A stretch of DNA of 64,000 bases, taken from positions 682,001 through 746,000 of the forward strand of contig NZ_CP049253.1 in assembly GCF_011046975.1 (NCBI RefSeq), in the 5' to 3' direction. This document shows positions 28,741 to 37,310 of the stretch, in pieces (the first letter of the stretch is position 1; each line of letters begins with the position of its first letter). This DNA is from Microbacterium amylolyticum. Lineage in GTDB: Bacteria; Actinomycetota; Actinomycetes; Actinomycetales; Microbacteriaceae. Below the pieces are notes generated by a model. The model saw only the letters and a list, made by a program, of their open reading frames with translations. It did no database searches and was not told where the DNA came from. The translations under genes and the position numbers were made by a program.

Positions 28741-30360
28741 TTACGGTGCGACCGTGACCTCGGTGTACACGGGAACCGAGTTCCAGGCGAACTCCACGTT
28801 CTCGACGTTCTCCGTCCAAGCGCCAACGGCGTTCTGGTAGAACAGCGGGATCGCGGGCAGCTCCGCCAGGAGGACGGACTGCGCCTCGTTGAACTTCTCC
28901 GCTGCCGCGATGTTGTCGACACCAACGAACTCGAGGCCCTCGCTCAGAAGTCCATCGAACGCCTCGGACGAGAACTTGCCGTCGTTCGACGACGCTCCCG
29001 TGGCGAACAGCGGGCCGAGGAAGTTGTACAGTCCGGGGTAGTCGGCTTGCCATCCGGTACGGAACGCGCTGTCAATCTGGCCGGCGGTGATCTGCGAGCG
29101 GAACTCGGCGAAGGTCGGGTAAGCGTCACCCGATGCGTCGATCTCGAGGTTCGTGCGGAGCTGGTTTGCCACAGCCTCCACCCATGCCTCGTGGCTCGAG
29201 TCGGCGTTGTAGCCGATCTTGAACGATCCGCTGAACGGCGCGATCTCGTCGGCCTGAGCCCAAAGTTCTGCGGCCTTTTCCGGGTTGAACGACAGAACCT
29301 CGTTGCCCTCGATCTCGTCGCTCCATCCCTCAACGACGGGGGATGAGAAGTCCACCATCGGCAGGCGCGAGCCGTGGAAGATCACGTCGGCGATCTCCTC
29401 GCGGTCGATCGCCATCGAGATCGCCTGGCGGCGCAGCTGCCCTTCTCCACCCGAGAAGTGCTCGAGCCACCCCGGGATCGTGATCGTCTGGTTCAGAGCC
29501 GTACCCATGTTGACGGTACGGCCGGGGAAGTCATCCTCGTACACGCTGAACATCGACTGCGGAACGTTGTCGAGGATGTCAAGGTTGCCCGCCTGGAGGT
29601 CGGCGTACGCCGCTTCCTCGTTCGCGTAGAAGACGATACGGAGACCGTCGTTCTTCGGTGTGCGGGGACCGTCGTAGCTCGGGTTCGCCACGAGATCGAT
29701 CTGCACGTTGTGCTGCCATGCGCCCTCTTCGGCGAGCATGTACGGGCCGTTGCCGACGGGGTTCTCGCCGAATGCGGCCATGTCCTCGAACGCTACATCG
29801 GGCATCGGGTAGTACGCCGAGTAACCGAGGCGCTCTGCGAAGTCAGCTGCGGGAGTGCCCTCGGTCGTAATGGTGAAGGTGTGGTCGTCGATCTGCTCGA
29901 GACCGGACAGCTCATCGACGTTCTCCTCGGCGCTGTATCCAGCGATGTACGAGTAGAAGTACGCCTGGCGCTGCTCGTTGTCGAGCGCTGCGCCGTAGTT
30001 CCAGGCGTTGATGAAGTTATCCGCGGTGATCTCTTCACCGTTCGTGAACTCGAGACCCTCACGAATCGTGACCGTGAGCTGGTTGTCCGAGTCGATCGAG
30101 ATGTCCTCGGCAACGTCGAGAACGGTTGTTCCATCAGCTTCGTAGGTGATGAGACCAGAGAAAATGCTGTCGACGATCTTTCCGCCGCCGACCTCATTGG
30201 TGTCGGTCGAGAACAGACCAACCTGAGGTTCGGTACCGTTCACGCGGATGATGTCCCCGTCAGCGTCGTTGTTGCCTGCTCCGCTCGCGCAACCGGCGAG
30301 AGTGAGGCTGACGACACCGGCGAGCGCGAGCCCGGAGAGGGCGATCTTGTTGCGCTTCAC
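28741..30360 (-). CDS. Peptide-binding lipoprotein of the ABC importer (OppA/DppA type)
   Basis: 539 residues, SBP family 5. Signal peptide with lipobox LTLAGCAS (Cys at about 24), then the family features (ISIDSDNQLTVTIREGLEFT, NAWNYGAALD, TFTITTEGTPAADFAERL). Extracytoplasmic, membrane-tethered, presents oligopeptides to the permease. The start is GTG at 30360 with AAGGAG 5 nt upstream. First gene of the opp operon; divergent from the CPBP gene with a 222-bp gap. Confidence 0.93.
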   Translation of the reverse strand: MKRNKIALSGLALAGVVSLTLAGCASGAGNNDADGDIIRVNGTEPQVGLFSTDTNEVGGGKIVDSIFSGLITYEADGTTVLDVAEDISIDSDNQLTVTIREGLEFTNGEEITADNFINAWNYGAALDNEQRQAYFYSYIAGYSAEENVDELSGLEQIDDHTFTITTEGTPAADFAERLGYSAYYPMPDVAFEDMAAFGENPVGNGPYMLAEEGAWQHNVQIDLVANPSYDGPRTPKNDGLRIVFYANEEAAYADLQAGNLDILDNVPQSMFSVYEDDFPGRTVNMGTALNQTITIPGWLEHFSGGEGQLRRQAISMAIDREEIADVIFHGSRLPMVDFSSPVVEGWSDEIEGNEVLSFNPEKAAELWAQADEIAPFSGSFKIGYNADSSHEAWVEAVANQLRTNLEIDASGDAYPTFAEFRSQITAGQIDSAFRTGWQADYPGLYNFLGPLFATGASSNDGKFSSEAFDGLLSEGLEFVGVDNIAAAEKFNEAQSVLLAELPAIPLFYQNAVGAWTENVENVEFAWNSVPVYTEVTVAP

Positions 30361-30582
30361 TTGTGCTCCTTGTTAGGGGTGTTTTGGCGGTCCGACTGGA
30401 TGTGCTGCCGTGGGGCGGACCGCGGAGCGACTCTAAGCGCATCGACGAAATGCACAAAATTGAATCGCAAGATCTTCCACAGGAAGTATTCAGCTTGGTC
30501 AGCGTTGAGCAGAGTGCTGATATTTTCCTGTGATCGAGCTCATCGAAAGATACGTCCGCATCCTTATGGCACCCTGACAGTC

Positions 30583-31344
30583 GTGGCTCTGACAGACATT
30601 GCTCCCGTTTCCCGCACGCGTCTTGCGTGGGAAGTCGGCATCGTTCTCGCCCTCTCCATCGGGCAATCTGCTCTCTACTCCGTGCTGTCACTCATTCGCT
30701 CGCTCACGCGCGAAGCGCCGTTGGCCGAGCAGACAACAGCCCTGAACCCTGTCCGCGCCGACGCGGCCATCTGGGATGCGATCTATCGAACGTTCAACGT
30801 GTTCTTCGACCTCTGCCTCGTAGCACTCGTGATCTATCTGTTATGGGAGCCGGGACGAAACGCGCTCCTCCGCATCGGCCTCGACTTCCGCCGCTTCGGG
30901 CGCGATACCGCGATCGCCATCGCCCTTCTCTCCGCCATCGGCATCCCCGGACTCGGGCTCTACGCGGGAAGCAGGCTGATGGGGCTCACGCTCGAGGTAC
31001 AGGCCTCAGACGTCGACGCCGCCTGGTGGACGATCCCCCTACTCATGCTGTCTGCGGCGCGAGCCGGGCTCCTGGAAGAAGTGATCCTCAACGGCTACCT
31101 GATCACCCGCCTGCGCCAGCTCGCCTGGAGCCCGTGGCAGATCCTCCTGGCCGTCGCACTGCTCCGCGGTGCCTATCACCTGTACCAGGGGCCTGCGATG
31201 GCCATCGGAAACGTCGTCATGGGACTCGCCTTCGGCTGGCTTTTCCTGCGCACCGGGCGCGTCATGCCGCTCGTGGTCGCCCACACGCTGCTCGACGTCG
31301 TCGCGTTCGTCGGCTATCCGCTCGCGGCGCCCTATCTGCCGTAG
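30583..31344 (+). CDS. CPBP (Abi) family intramembrane protein
   Basis: 253 residues, about eight hydrophobic helices. The CPBP glutamic endopeptidase region is recognisable as LLEEVILNGYL (usual EExxxR, here EEVILN, Asn replacing Arg), RGAYHLYQG (His) and VVAHTLLD (His/Asp). The Arg-to-Asn change occurs in many actinobacterial members and does not prove loss of activity. The start is GTG at 30583; the open frame extends further upstream across oppA but without supporting signals. Confidence 0.82.
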   Translation: MALTDIAPVSRTRLAWEVGIVLALSIGQSALYSVLSLIRSLTREAPLAEQTTALNPVRADAAIWDAIYRTFNVFFDLCLVALVIYLLWEPGRNALLRIGLDFRRFGRDTAIAIALLSAIGIPGLGLYAGSRLMGLTLEVQASDVDAAWWTIPLLMLSAARAGLLEEVILNGYLITRLRQLAWSPWQILLAVALLRGAYHLYQGPAMAIGNVVMGLAFGWLFLRTGRVMPLVVAHTLLDVVAFVGYPLAAPYLP

Positions 31345-31387
31345 GTCACTGACCGGGGATCAAGCGCTCCGATCGTAGTGTGTAGCC

Positions 31388-31861
31388 ATGGCGACACCTG
31401 ACTTCATCCTGACCTTGCGCGAGAAAATCGGCAACGATCTCCTCTGGCTCACCGGCGTGACGGCCGTTGTCGTGCGCGACGAGGACGTTCTGCTCGTGGA
31501 ACGCGCGGACAACGGCTTGGTGACGCCCGTGACCGGGATTGTCGACCCGGGCGAGGAACCCGCGATCACCGCTGTGCGGGAAGTGGCCGAAGAAGCAGGG
31601 ATCATCGCCGTTGCCGAAGCGCTCGTCGCGGTTAAAGCGCTCGACCCCATGACCTATGCGAACGGCGACCGTGCGCAGTACCTCGACATCGTGTTCCGCC
31701 TCCGCGCGGAAGGAGGCATTCCTCACCCGGCAGACGGGGAGAACACCAGGACGTGGTGGTGCCCGGTAAAGGAACTCGACGCCGCCGGGCTCAACGAGGA
31801 CATGCGCGATCGCATCAGGGTCGCACTCGAACACGACGGATCGGCGAGGTTCTCCCGATGA
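31388..31861 (+). CDS. NUDIX hydrolase
   Basis: 157 residues. Full Nudix box GX5EX7REUXEEXGU: G-IVDPG-E-EPAITAV-REVAEEAGI, with the Mg-binding Glu residues present. Hydrolyses a nucleoside diphosphate-linked substrate, identity unknown. TAGTGT (31376-31381) lies 6 nt before the ATG, a leaderless signal. Overlaps the next NUDIX gene by 4 bp. Confidence 0.9.
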   Translation: MATPDFILTLREKIGNDLLWLTGVTAVVVRDEDVLLVERADNGLVTPVTGIVDPGEEPAITAVREVAEEAGIIAVAEALVAVKALDPMTYANGDRAQYLDIVFRLRAEGGIPHPADGENTRTWWCPVKELDAAGLNEDMRDRIRVALEHDGSARFSR

Positions 31862-32274
31862 TCGACCACGACACAAAGCGCGTTCACGTCACGGCCGTCG
31901 TGCTGCGTCATGCGGACAGCGGACACATCCTCACCGTCCGCAAGCGCGGCACCAGTATGTTCATGCAGCCAGGCGGAAAACCCGAGCCCGGCGAAAGCGC
32001 AGTCGACGCCGGGATTCGCGAAATCCGGGAGGAAATCGGCGTCAACCTCGACCCCACCCAGATGCGACTCCTTGGCGTGTTCAGCGCTCCCGCCGCAAAC
32101 GAACCGGGATACACCGTGCACAGCACAGTTTTCACGCACCCGCCCGTCCAGGGAATCGCACCCGCCGCCGAAATCGAGGAGGTCCGGTGGGTAGATGAAA
32201 ACCAGCCCCTGACAGACGACCTCGCCCCGCTGATGGTCACCCGTATCCTCCCTGCCCTCCGAACGCAGGGCTGA
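31858..32274 (+). CDS. NUDIX hydrolase (second, coupled copy)
   Basis: 138 residues with an intact Nudix box (GKPEPGESAVDAGIREIREEIGV, here quoted in parts: GKPEPGES and REIREEIGV). Different sequence from its neighbour, so not a recent duplication. The ATG overlaps the previous stop (ATGA), implying coupled translation and perhaps joint clean-up of nucleotides. Last gene before the long palindrome at 32285. Confidence 0.9.
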   Translation: MIDHDTKRVHVTAVVLRHADSGHILTVRKRGTSMFMQPGGKPEPGESAVDAGIREIREEIGVNLDPTQMRLLGVFSAPAANEPGYTVHSTVFTHPPVQGIAPAAEIEEVRWVDENQPLTDDLAPLMVTRILPALRTQG

Positions 32275-32284
32275 GGGCAGGGCT

Positions 32285-32351
32285 CAATTCATGATTTCTG
32301 GCACTTTTCTCACCCTGTCCGGGTGAGAAAAGTGCCAGAAATCATGAATTG
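32285..32351. repeat. 67-nt palindrome: 31-bp perfect inverted repeat, 5-nt loop
   Basis: Arms 32285-32315 (caattcatgatttctggcac... to ...ctcaccc) and 32321-32351 are exact reverse complements; loop TGTCC. It is AT-richer than its surroundings and lies between the stops of the second NUDIX gene and the convergent AbiEi-like gene. It could be a terminator, but a 31-bp flawless stem is far longer than needed. See findings. Confidence 0.9.
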
Positions 32352-32367
32352 GCGCAGGCTGTCACTC

Positions 32368-33330
32368 TCAGAGCAGCGCCGCCAGCGAACGCAACGGTAG
32401 GGGCTTCTGTTCGTTGACACGCGGGAGACCGGCCCTCAACAAAACGTCCTCGAGTTTCGTTGTCCGGCGCAGGTGATCCCACCCCCATCGCGCGAATCCC
32501 TTGACGCTTTGACGCAGGCCGTCCTCCCGATTCTTTTCTGACCACAGAGCGTCAAGCCCCGCCGTACCTGATTTCGCGTATTTCTGACGACCGTCCGCCT
32601 CGCCGATGATGTCGTACTCCCGCCAATAGTTGTCAACCCGCACCTCCCCCACTCCGGGAACGTGAAAAGGAACCTGAAGCTCTGGTGACGGAAACCCGAG
32701 CCATTCGCACACTGCGCGGCTCATCGATTCGAGAGGGCTTTCCGCTAGCGGAGTTGCGTTCGCAAGCGGCCACATCGCGGTCCCTCTCCCCCGGCGACTA
32801 GATCGTTGGTCATTCGTCTCCAGCAGAGCGCTGGGCGACGTACCGACATCACGGACGACGGTGTCCGCCACGGCAAGCGCATAGGCCGGGTGTCGAACCC
32901 GCGCAATGTCAATTGCCGTATCGCCGGGCGGAGTCATCGCGATGCCCGATACCGTGATCGCCTCGCGGTCATCAGTGAAGAAGTGGTATTGGAGATCACC
33001 GCGACGCCCAGCGGTTCCGTGTTTGGTCGTCAGGAGGTGCACGGTGTGAAAATCGCCGACGACGGGAAGTCCCATGAGCACTGCCGCGGACTCAAATGTG
33101 AAAACGGCCTGCGGAAGCTTCGCGGCCACCGCGTGAACGCGCATCAGATATCGCTCCCACCGGGGAAGCTCCTTCCAGTCGCTGCGGTCGACGTAAATTC
33201 CGCTGCGTATGCGGAGCAAATCGCCGCGTTCGACCGCGGCGTCATATCGTCGCCCCGGATGCTTTCGGGCGACAAGAGGAATGGGCGGGCGCAGGAGCGA
33301 AACGGGCGGATCGGTGAAAGAGAACGTCAT
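32368..33330 (-). CDS. AbiEi-antitoxin-like / DUF559-type nuclease-fold protein
   Basis: 320 residues. The N-terminal half (ARKHPGRRYDAAVERGDLLRI, GIYVDRSDW, VFTFESAAVLMGLP) resembles the AbiEi-type winged-helix domain seen in type IV antitoxin-like proteins. The C-terminal half has a PD-(D/E)XK-like pattern of DUF559/Vsr-type proteins (GEVRVDNYWREYDIIGEADG, then RQKY), Asp-x(n)-Glu-x-Asp-x(3)-Lys. No toxin partner gene is adjacent. Such orphans are common in actinobacteria and are often annotated as type IV TA-like; a defence role is only inference. Confidence 0.7.
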   Translation of the reverse strand: MTFSFTDPPVSLLRPPIPLVARKHPGRRYDAAVERGDLLRIRSGIYVDRSDWKELPRWERYLMRVHAVAAKLPQAVFTFESAAVLMGLPVVGDFHTVHLLTTKHGTAGRRGDLQYHFFTDDREAITVSGIAMTPPGDTAIDIARVRHPAYALAVADTVVRDVGTSPSALLETNDQRSSRRGRGTAMWPLANATPLAESPLESMSRAVCEWLGFPSPELQVPFHVPGVGEVRVDNYWREYDIIGEADGRQKYAKSGTAGLDALWSEKNREDGLRQSVKGFARWGWDHLRRTTKLEDVLLRAGLPRVNEQKPLPLRSLAALL

Positions 33331-33371
33331 GCCACCGATGATTCAGTGATTCGCGACTCTCTGGCCGGGCT

Positions 33372-33791
33372 GTGGATAACTGGCTCTTCGGACATCCGGT
33401 GGGGGTCGACGATCACACAGAGCATCTCGCTGAGCTTGTACTTACAGCGCCTTCACACTTCAACGCGATCGAGACGCTTGACTGGGCGACTGCGCAACTC
33501 TTCTTGATCCCGACGACCGAACTGGACAGGCGACGACAGGCGATTCGCAATCAGCTTGGCGACGATGCGCGCGTTCAGCGCCAACTCGCCTACCTCCATG
33601 AGTCACTTAGCATCCGGCTGCGCGATGCCTACGTTCGCCGCCTCGGCATAGACCCCGCCGACACATCTGACTTGTGTCCACAGATTCTCGTGGGGCTTTA
33701 CCTCTCTCTCGCTACCGAGGTGTCGGGCCGGTCACAATCACCGGAAGAGACGCGCCGGCGGTGGCTTGCGTCGCTTCGCAGTCTGCTTTGA
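33372..33791 (+). pseudogene. TetR-family regulator remnant (HTH missing)
   Basis: 139 residues, of which about 20-139 match the C-terminal ligand-binding part of TetR regulators (HLAELVLTAPSHFNAIETL, TELDRRRQAIRNQLGDDARV, LSIRLRDAYVRRLGIDPAD). The N-terminal DNA-binding helix-turn-helix is absent, and the upstream 40 bp abut the start of the divergent AbiEi-like gene, so there is no room for it. It was probably the repressor of the following ABC-F/MFS pair and was cut when the segment joined the chromosome. Expressed protein, if any, could not bind DNA. Confidence 0.75.
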
Positions 33792-33944
33792 GAGGTCGGC
33801 ACTGCTATCGACATTTACATGCTTGGTTGCGGAGGTGGGGACTGAGCGTTGCCGCCCTTATGGGGTACATTTGAAGCATGCATTTGTATTTCCTGTGACG
33901 GTTGAGTAGGCCTACCGCGCTCGTTGAGCAACTCCGAGCTAGCG

Positions 33945-34028
33945 ATGGCTGCTCGTTCTGACCCTGGAAGGGTCCCCGTCATTTGCGTGCCCGCTGGCTG
34001 TTTGGCTCGTCGCGGTGCGCCTTGCTGA
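33945..34028 (+). CDS. Short upstream ORF (candidate leader peptide) of the ABC-F gene
   Basis: 27 codons (starts MAARSDPGRVPV, ends LARRGAPC) with its stop codon 9 nt before the ABC-F ATG. The likely ABC-F Shine-Dalgarno GAAGGA (34027-34032) begins inside this stop codon, and CCTT (34020-34023) can pair with AAGG (34028-34031). A second small hairpin, gaccct/agggtc with a 3-nt loop, lies at 33960-33974. The arrangement fits ribosome-mediated control, as known for several ABC-F and erm genes. No Shine-Dalgarno precedes this ORF strongly; it is a hypothesis. Confidence 0.45.
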   Translation: MAARSDPGRVPVICVPAGCLARRGAPC

Positions 34029-34037
34029 AGGATTTGA

Positions 34038-35693
34038 ATGCTTACCCCTACTAACCGTCATCCGGCGCGCCATCGCGCGCAACTCACCGCTTCCGACGTC
34101 TCCGTAATGCGAGGCGTAACCCCGGTGCTCAACCATGTCGATCTCGTCGTCACTCCCGCGTCCCGTGTGGCGATCGTCGGAGAGAACGGGCGCGGAAAGA
34201 CCACACTTCTGCACGCGCTCGCGGGCATGCTGGCACCTGATAGTGGAACGATCCAGCGCATCGGCACGCTCGGGCTCGCTGAACAAGAGATGGACTCCAC
34301 CGACAACCGAACCGTTGGGCAGGCCGTCGCGGAGGCCATCGCCGAACCGCTCGCAGCGCTGGCCACACTCGACGACGCCGCTGCCGCTCTCGCGGAAGGG
34401 AGTAGCGAGGCCGCAGAGCAGTACGCTGCGGCCTTGGAAGATGCGGAAGCGCTCGACGCTTGGGATGCCGAGCGCCGGGTACAAATCGCGCTCGAAGCAC
34501 TCGACGCCGAAACCGACATGACGCGGTTGCTCGCTGATCTGTCTGTGGGGCAGCGATATCGAGTGCGGTTGGCCTGCCTGTTGGGGGCTGAAGATGATTT
34601 CTTACTGCTGGACGAGCCCACCAATCACCTCGACCGCAGCGGACTTGATTTCTTGACCATGCAACTCCGCACGCGCAACGGTGGTGTCGTCATCGTCAGC
34701 CACGATCGCGCGCTGCTCTCTGACATTGCGGAGACGGTGGTCGACCTCGATCCGACACCTGATGATCGCCCCCGCATCTACGGCAACGGGTACGCGGGAT
34801 ACCGAGAAGGGCGCGTGGCCGAGCGGGAACGCTGGGAGCAGGAGTACGACCGCCAGCAGCAGGAGCAAGCCCGGCTACAGGACAGTCTCAGCGCTGCACA
34901 GAACCGACTCGTATCGGGTTGGCGACCGGAGAAGGGGTCACCGAAGCACGGCCGCGCGACGCGCGCGGGCGGGCTGGTGCAGAGCGTGCACCGACGCCAG
35001 GAAGCACTCGAAGCACACGCGGTGACGGTACCTGAACCACCGCAGCTATTCCAGCTCCCCGACCTGCCCACACGAAAAGGGGCGGTGCTACTTAACATCG
35101 ACAACGTGAGCCTTGCCGGGCGGTTAGCGCAGCCAGTGTCGTTCGAACTCTCGCACCGCGGCAGGCTCGTGGTCACCGGCTCGAACGGGGCCGGAAAGTC
35201 GACGCTCCTGAGTATCGCGGCGGGCGAACTACTGCCAGATACGGGAACAGTGCGGACATCCCGTGGCACGCGTTTGGGTTTTCTTCGTCAGGAGACGATG
35301 CTGCCGCCTGATCGCCGGGCGAACGAGGTATACGCCCGACACCTCGACGAACTCGTCGGTCAAGGAACGCTTCAATCATCTGAGGCGGTCGGTCTCGGTC
35401 AACTTGGACTGCTGCGATCGCGCGAGGCAGGCAAACGAGTGGGTGAACTATCGATGGGTCAACAACGACGCCTCGATCTGGCGCTCGTACTCGCGGCACG
35501 CCCGCACGTGCTACTACTAGACGAGCCCACCAACCACCTCTCCATCGCGCTCGTTGACGAACTCACCGAGGCACTCGGGGCTACCCAAGCGGCCGTCGTA
35601 CTGTCGACCCACGATCGGCAACTCCTGCGCGATGTCGCCCAATGGCCTCATGTACATCTGATGGCGATGGCTGAAGGCGAGGCAATGGTATGA
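34038..35693 (+). CDS. ABC-F ribosomal protection protein (antibiotic resistance type)
   Basis: 551 residues, two ABC domains, no membrane segments. First: GENGRGKTT at about 50-58, [12 protein letters not shown] (LSGGQ variant), [11 protein letters not shown]. Second: GSNGAGKST near 383, [23 protein letters not shown]. The 60-residue linker between them ([20 protein letters not shown]...) is Gln/Glu-rich and helical, as in ARE-ABC-F proteins that reach the ribosomal exit site (TlrC/OleB, Msr, Vga groups). Size and two-domain layout match TlrC. Which drug class it protects against cannot be read from sequence. ATGA overlap with the MFS gene. Confidence 0.88.
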   Translation: MLTPTNRHPARHRAQLTASDVSVMRGVTPVLNHVDLVVTPASRVAIVGENGRGKTTLLHALAGMLAPDSGTIQRIGTLGLAEQEMDSTDNRTVGQAVAEAIAEPLAALATLDDAAAALAEGSSEAAEQYAAALEDAEALDAWDAERRVQIALEALDAETDMTRLLADLSVGQRYRVRLACLLGAEDDFLLLDEPTNHLDRSGLDFLTMQLRTRNGGVVIVSHDRALLSDIAETVVDLDPTPDDRPRIYGNGYAGYREGRVAERERWEQEYDRQQQEQARLQDSLSAAQNRLVSGWRPEKGSPKHGRATRAGGLVQSVHRRQEALEAHAVTVPEPPQLFQLPDLPTRKGAVLLNIDNVSLAGRLAQPVSFELSHRGRLVVTGSNGAGKSTLLSIAAGELLPDTGTVRTSRGTRLGFLRQETMLPPDRRANEVYARHLDELVGQGTLQSSEAVGLGQLGLLRSREAGKRVGELSMGQQRRLDLALVLAARPHVLLLDEPTNHLSIALVDELTEALGATQAAVVLSTHDRQLLRDVAQWPHVHLMAMAEGEAMV

Positions 35694-36952
35694 GCAACAC
35701 CATCAAGCTACGCGCACTCCGCCCATTGGCATCACGTGATTACCGTCTCCTGTTTGCCGCCGTCAGCATCGAGGTATTCGGGACCGGTATGTGGACGATC
35801 GTCATGGTCTTCCAAGTACTCGCACTCGATGACAGCCCACTTGCCTTGTCGGCGGTTGCAACCGGAATGAGTCTTGGCCTGTTTGCGTTCTCCGTTCTCG
35901 GTGGGGTTGTCGCAGACCGGTTCTCCAAACGGCGGATTCTCATTACAGTGCAGGGCTCAACGGCCGCGATCATGACCGCCGTGGCGGTCCTGTCGCTCAC
36001 CGGGAATATCGAACTTTGGCACGTCGCCGCAGCCTCGTTCGCGATGGGTGCCGGGAGCGCCTTTTTCTACCCTGCGTACAGCGCTTACCTACCTGTGGTC
36101 CTTCCGCCGGAGCAACTCCTGGCCGCGAATGGGCTCGAAGGGGCGCTCCGTCCATCGATGGGGCAAGGGCTGGGCCCGGCCCTCGGTGGAGTCATCGTCG
36201 GTATGTTCTTCCCCGCTATCGGAGCGGTCATCGTCGCGGCTTCGTACGCGATTGCTTTCGTCATCACGTTGTTTCTTAGCCGTCGTGACGAACACACTGA
36301 GCCCACTCCTCCCGAGGATCGCCCGAGCGTCTGGGGTGACCTTCGTGCGGGCGTTGCCTACGTGGCTCGTACACGCTGGTTGCTTTGGACGCTGATCTTC
36401 GGGTCTTCGCTTGCGCTCATTGTCCAAGGCCCGATCGAAGTTCTCCTCCCGTTCCTCACCCGCGACCGATTCGAGGATGCTGAAGCTACTTTCGGGTTCC
36501 TTCTGGCCGCCTATGGGATAGGTGGGGCTGTCGGTTCGCTGATCGTGTCGTCGTTGAAGCTTCCTCGTCGGTACTTGACGTTTATGATCCTGTGCTGGGG
36601 TGGAGGAACACTACCTCTTGCGGTCATTGGCGTTGCCGACAATTTGATCCTCATGCTCTCCGCGCTCTTTGTCGTCGGTGCACTCACCGGGGCTGGCGTT
36701 GTCGTGTGGGGAACATTGCTACAACGGTTGGTGCCGCTCGACATGATCGGCCGAGTCGCCAGCCTCGACTTCTTCGTTTCGATCGCGTTCATGCCGGTCT
36801 CAATCGCCATCGCAGGGCCGCTCTCACTGTTGGTTCCCATCCCCATCATCTTTGTGATTGCGGGAGTCATTCCGCCAGCTCTCGCGTTGATCGCATTGCT
36901 GGCCGGGCGCATGCGCCAGACCGAGGACAGTCAACCACTAGACGCAGACTGA
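35690..36952 (+). CDS. MFS efflux transporter (MFS_3 / Mef- or EntS-like)
   Basis: 420 residues, about twelve hydrophobic helices. Motif A-like loop [15 protein letters not shown] between helices 2 and 3 and a second [13 protein letters not shown] loop in the middle. Layout resembles Mef macrolide pumps and EntS. Translationally coupled to the ABC-F gene by an ATGA overlap, so target protection and efflux would be made together, as in mef/msr operons. The nucleotide sequence is visibly less GC-rich than the housekeeping genes (many TTG, GAA and ATT codons), pointing to acquisition by transfer. Confidence 0.85.
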   Translation: MSNTIKLRALRPLASRDYRLLFAAVSIEVFGTGMWTIVMVFQVLALDDSPLALSAVATGMSLGLFAFSVLGGVVADRFSKRRILITVQGSTAAIMTAVAVLSLTGNIELWHVAAASFAMGAGSAFFYPAYSAYLPVVLPPEQLLAANGLEGALRPSMGQGLGPALGGVIVGMFFPAIGAVIVAASYAIAFVITLFLSRRDEHTEPTPPEDRPSVWGDLRAGVAYVARTRWLLWTLIFGSSLALIVQGPIEVLLPFLTRDRFEDAEATFGFLLAAYGIGGAVGSLIVSSLKLPRRYLTFMILCWGGGTLPLAVIGVADNLILMLSALFVVGALTGAGVVVWGTLLQRLVPLDMIGRVASLDFFVSIAFMPVSIAIAGPLSLLVPIPIIFVIAGVIPPALALIALLAGRMRQTEDSQPLDAD

Positions 36953-37286
36953 CCTCGATGGCTCTGGGAATATGAATCGGCCTGACTTTCGTTCCTATCG
37001 GGAGCCTTGTCCGGCAGGTGCCGGACCAGCTGATTCCAGGCCAGCGTAGTACGCGTCTTCGACCTCGAGCGGGGTGCGCATGTCGAGTTCTCCGTGGAGG
37101 CGGGAGTTGTTCCACCACCACACGTATTCGAGGGTCGCGAGCTCGACCTGCTCAACCGTCCGCCAGGGTCCTCGCTGACGAATCAGTTCGGTCTTGTAGA
37201 GGTTGTTGATCGCCTCTGCGAGGGCATCGTCGTAGCTGTCGCCGACGGTCCCGGTGGATGGGATGGCGCCGAGTTCGACGATACGG

Positions 37287-37310
37287 TCGGTGTAGACCAT
37301 CGCGGTGTAA
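37287..37310. repeat. Left copy of 24-bp target-site duplication
   Basis: The 24 bp at 37287-37310 (tcggtgtagaccatcgcggt, then gtaa) are identical to 38939-38962 and flank the IS1634-family element exactly. Long duplications are a known trait of this family. Confidence 0.93.

Noticed and set aside
29374..30582. 403-codon upstream extension of the CPBP gene
   Set aside because: It lies entirely opposite oppA, with no CPBP homology; the GTG at 30583 starts the family-like part.
30583..31344. Loss of function in the CPBP protein because Arg of EExxxR is Asn
   Set aside because: Substitution at this position is common in actinobacterial relatives, so it is noted but not called a defect.
33848..33900. 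WhiB7-type promoter or TetR operator before the ABC-F leader
   Set aside because: AT-rich patches and partial dyads (taca...tgta) exist, but neither a good -35/-10 pair nor a symmetric operator could be defended.
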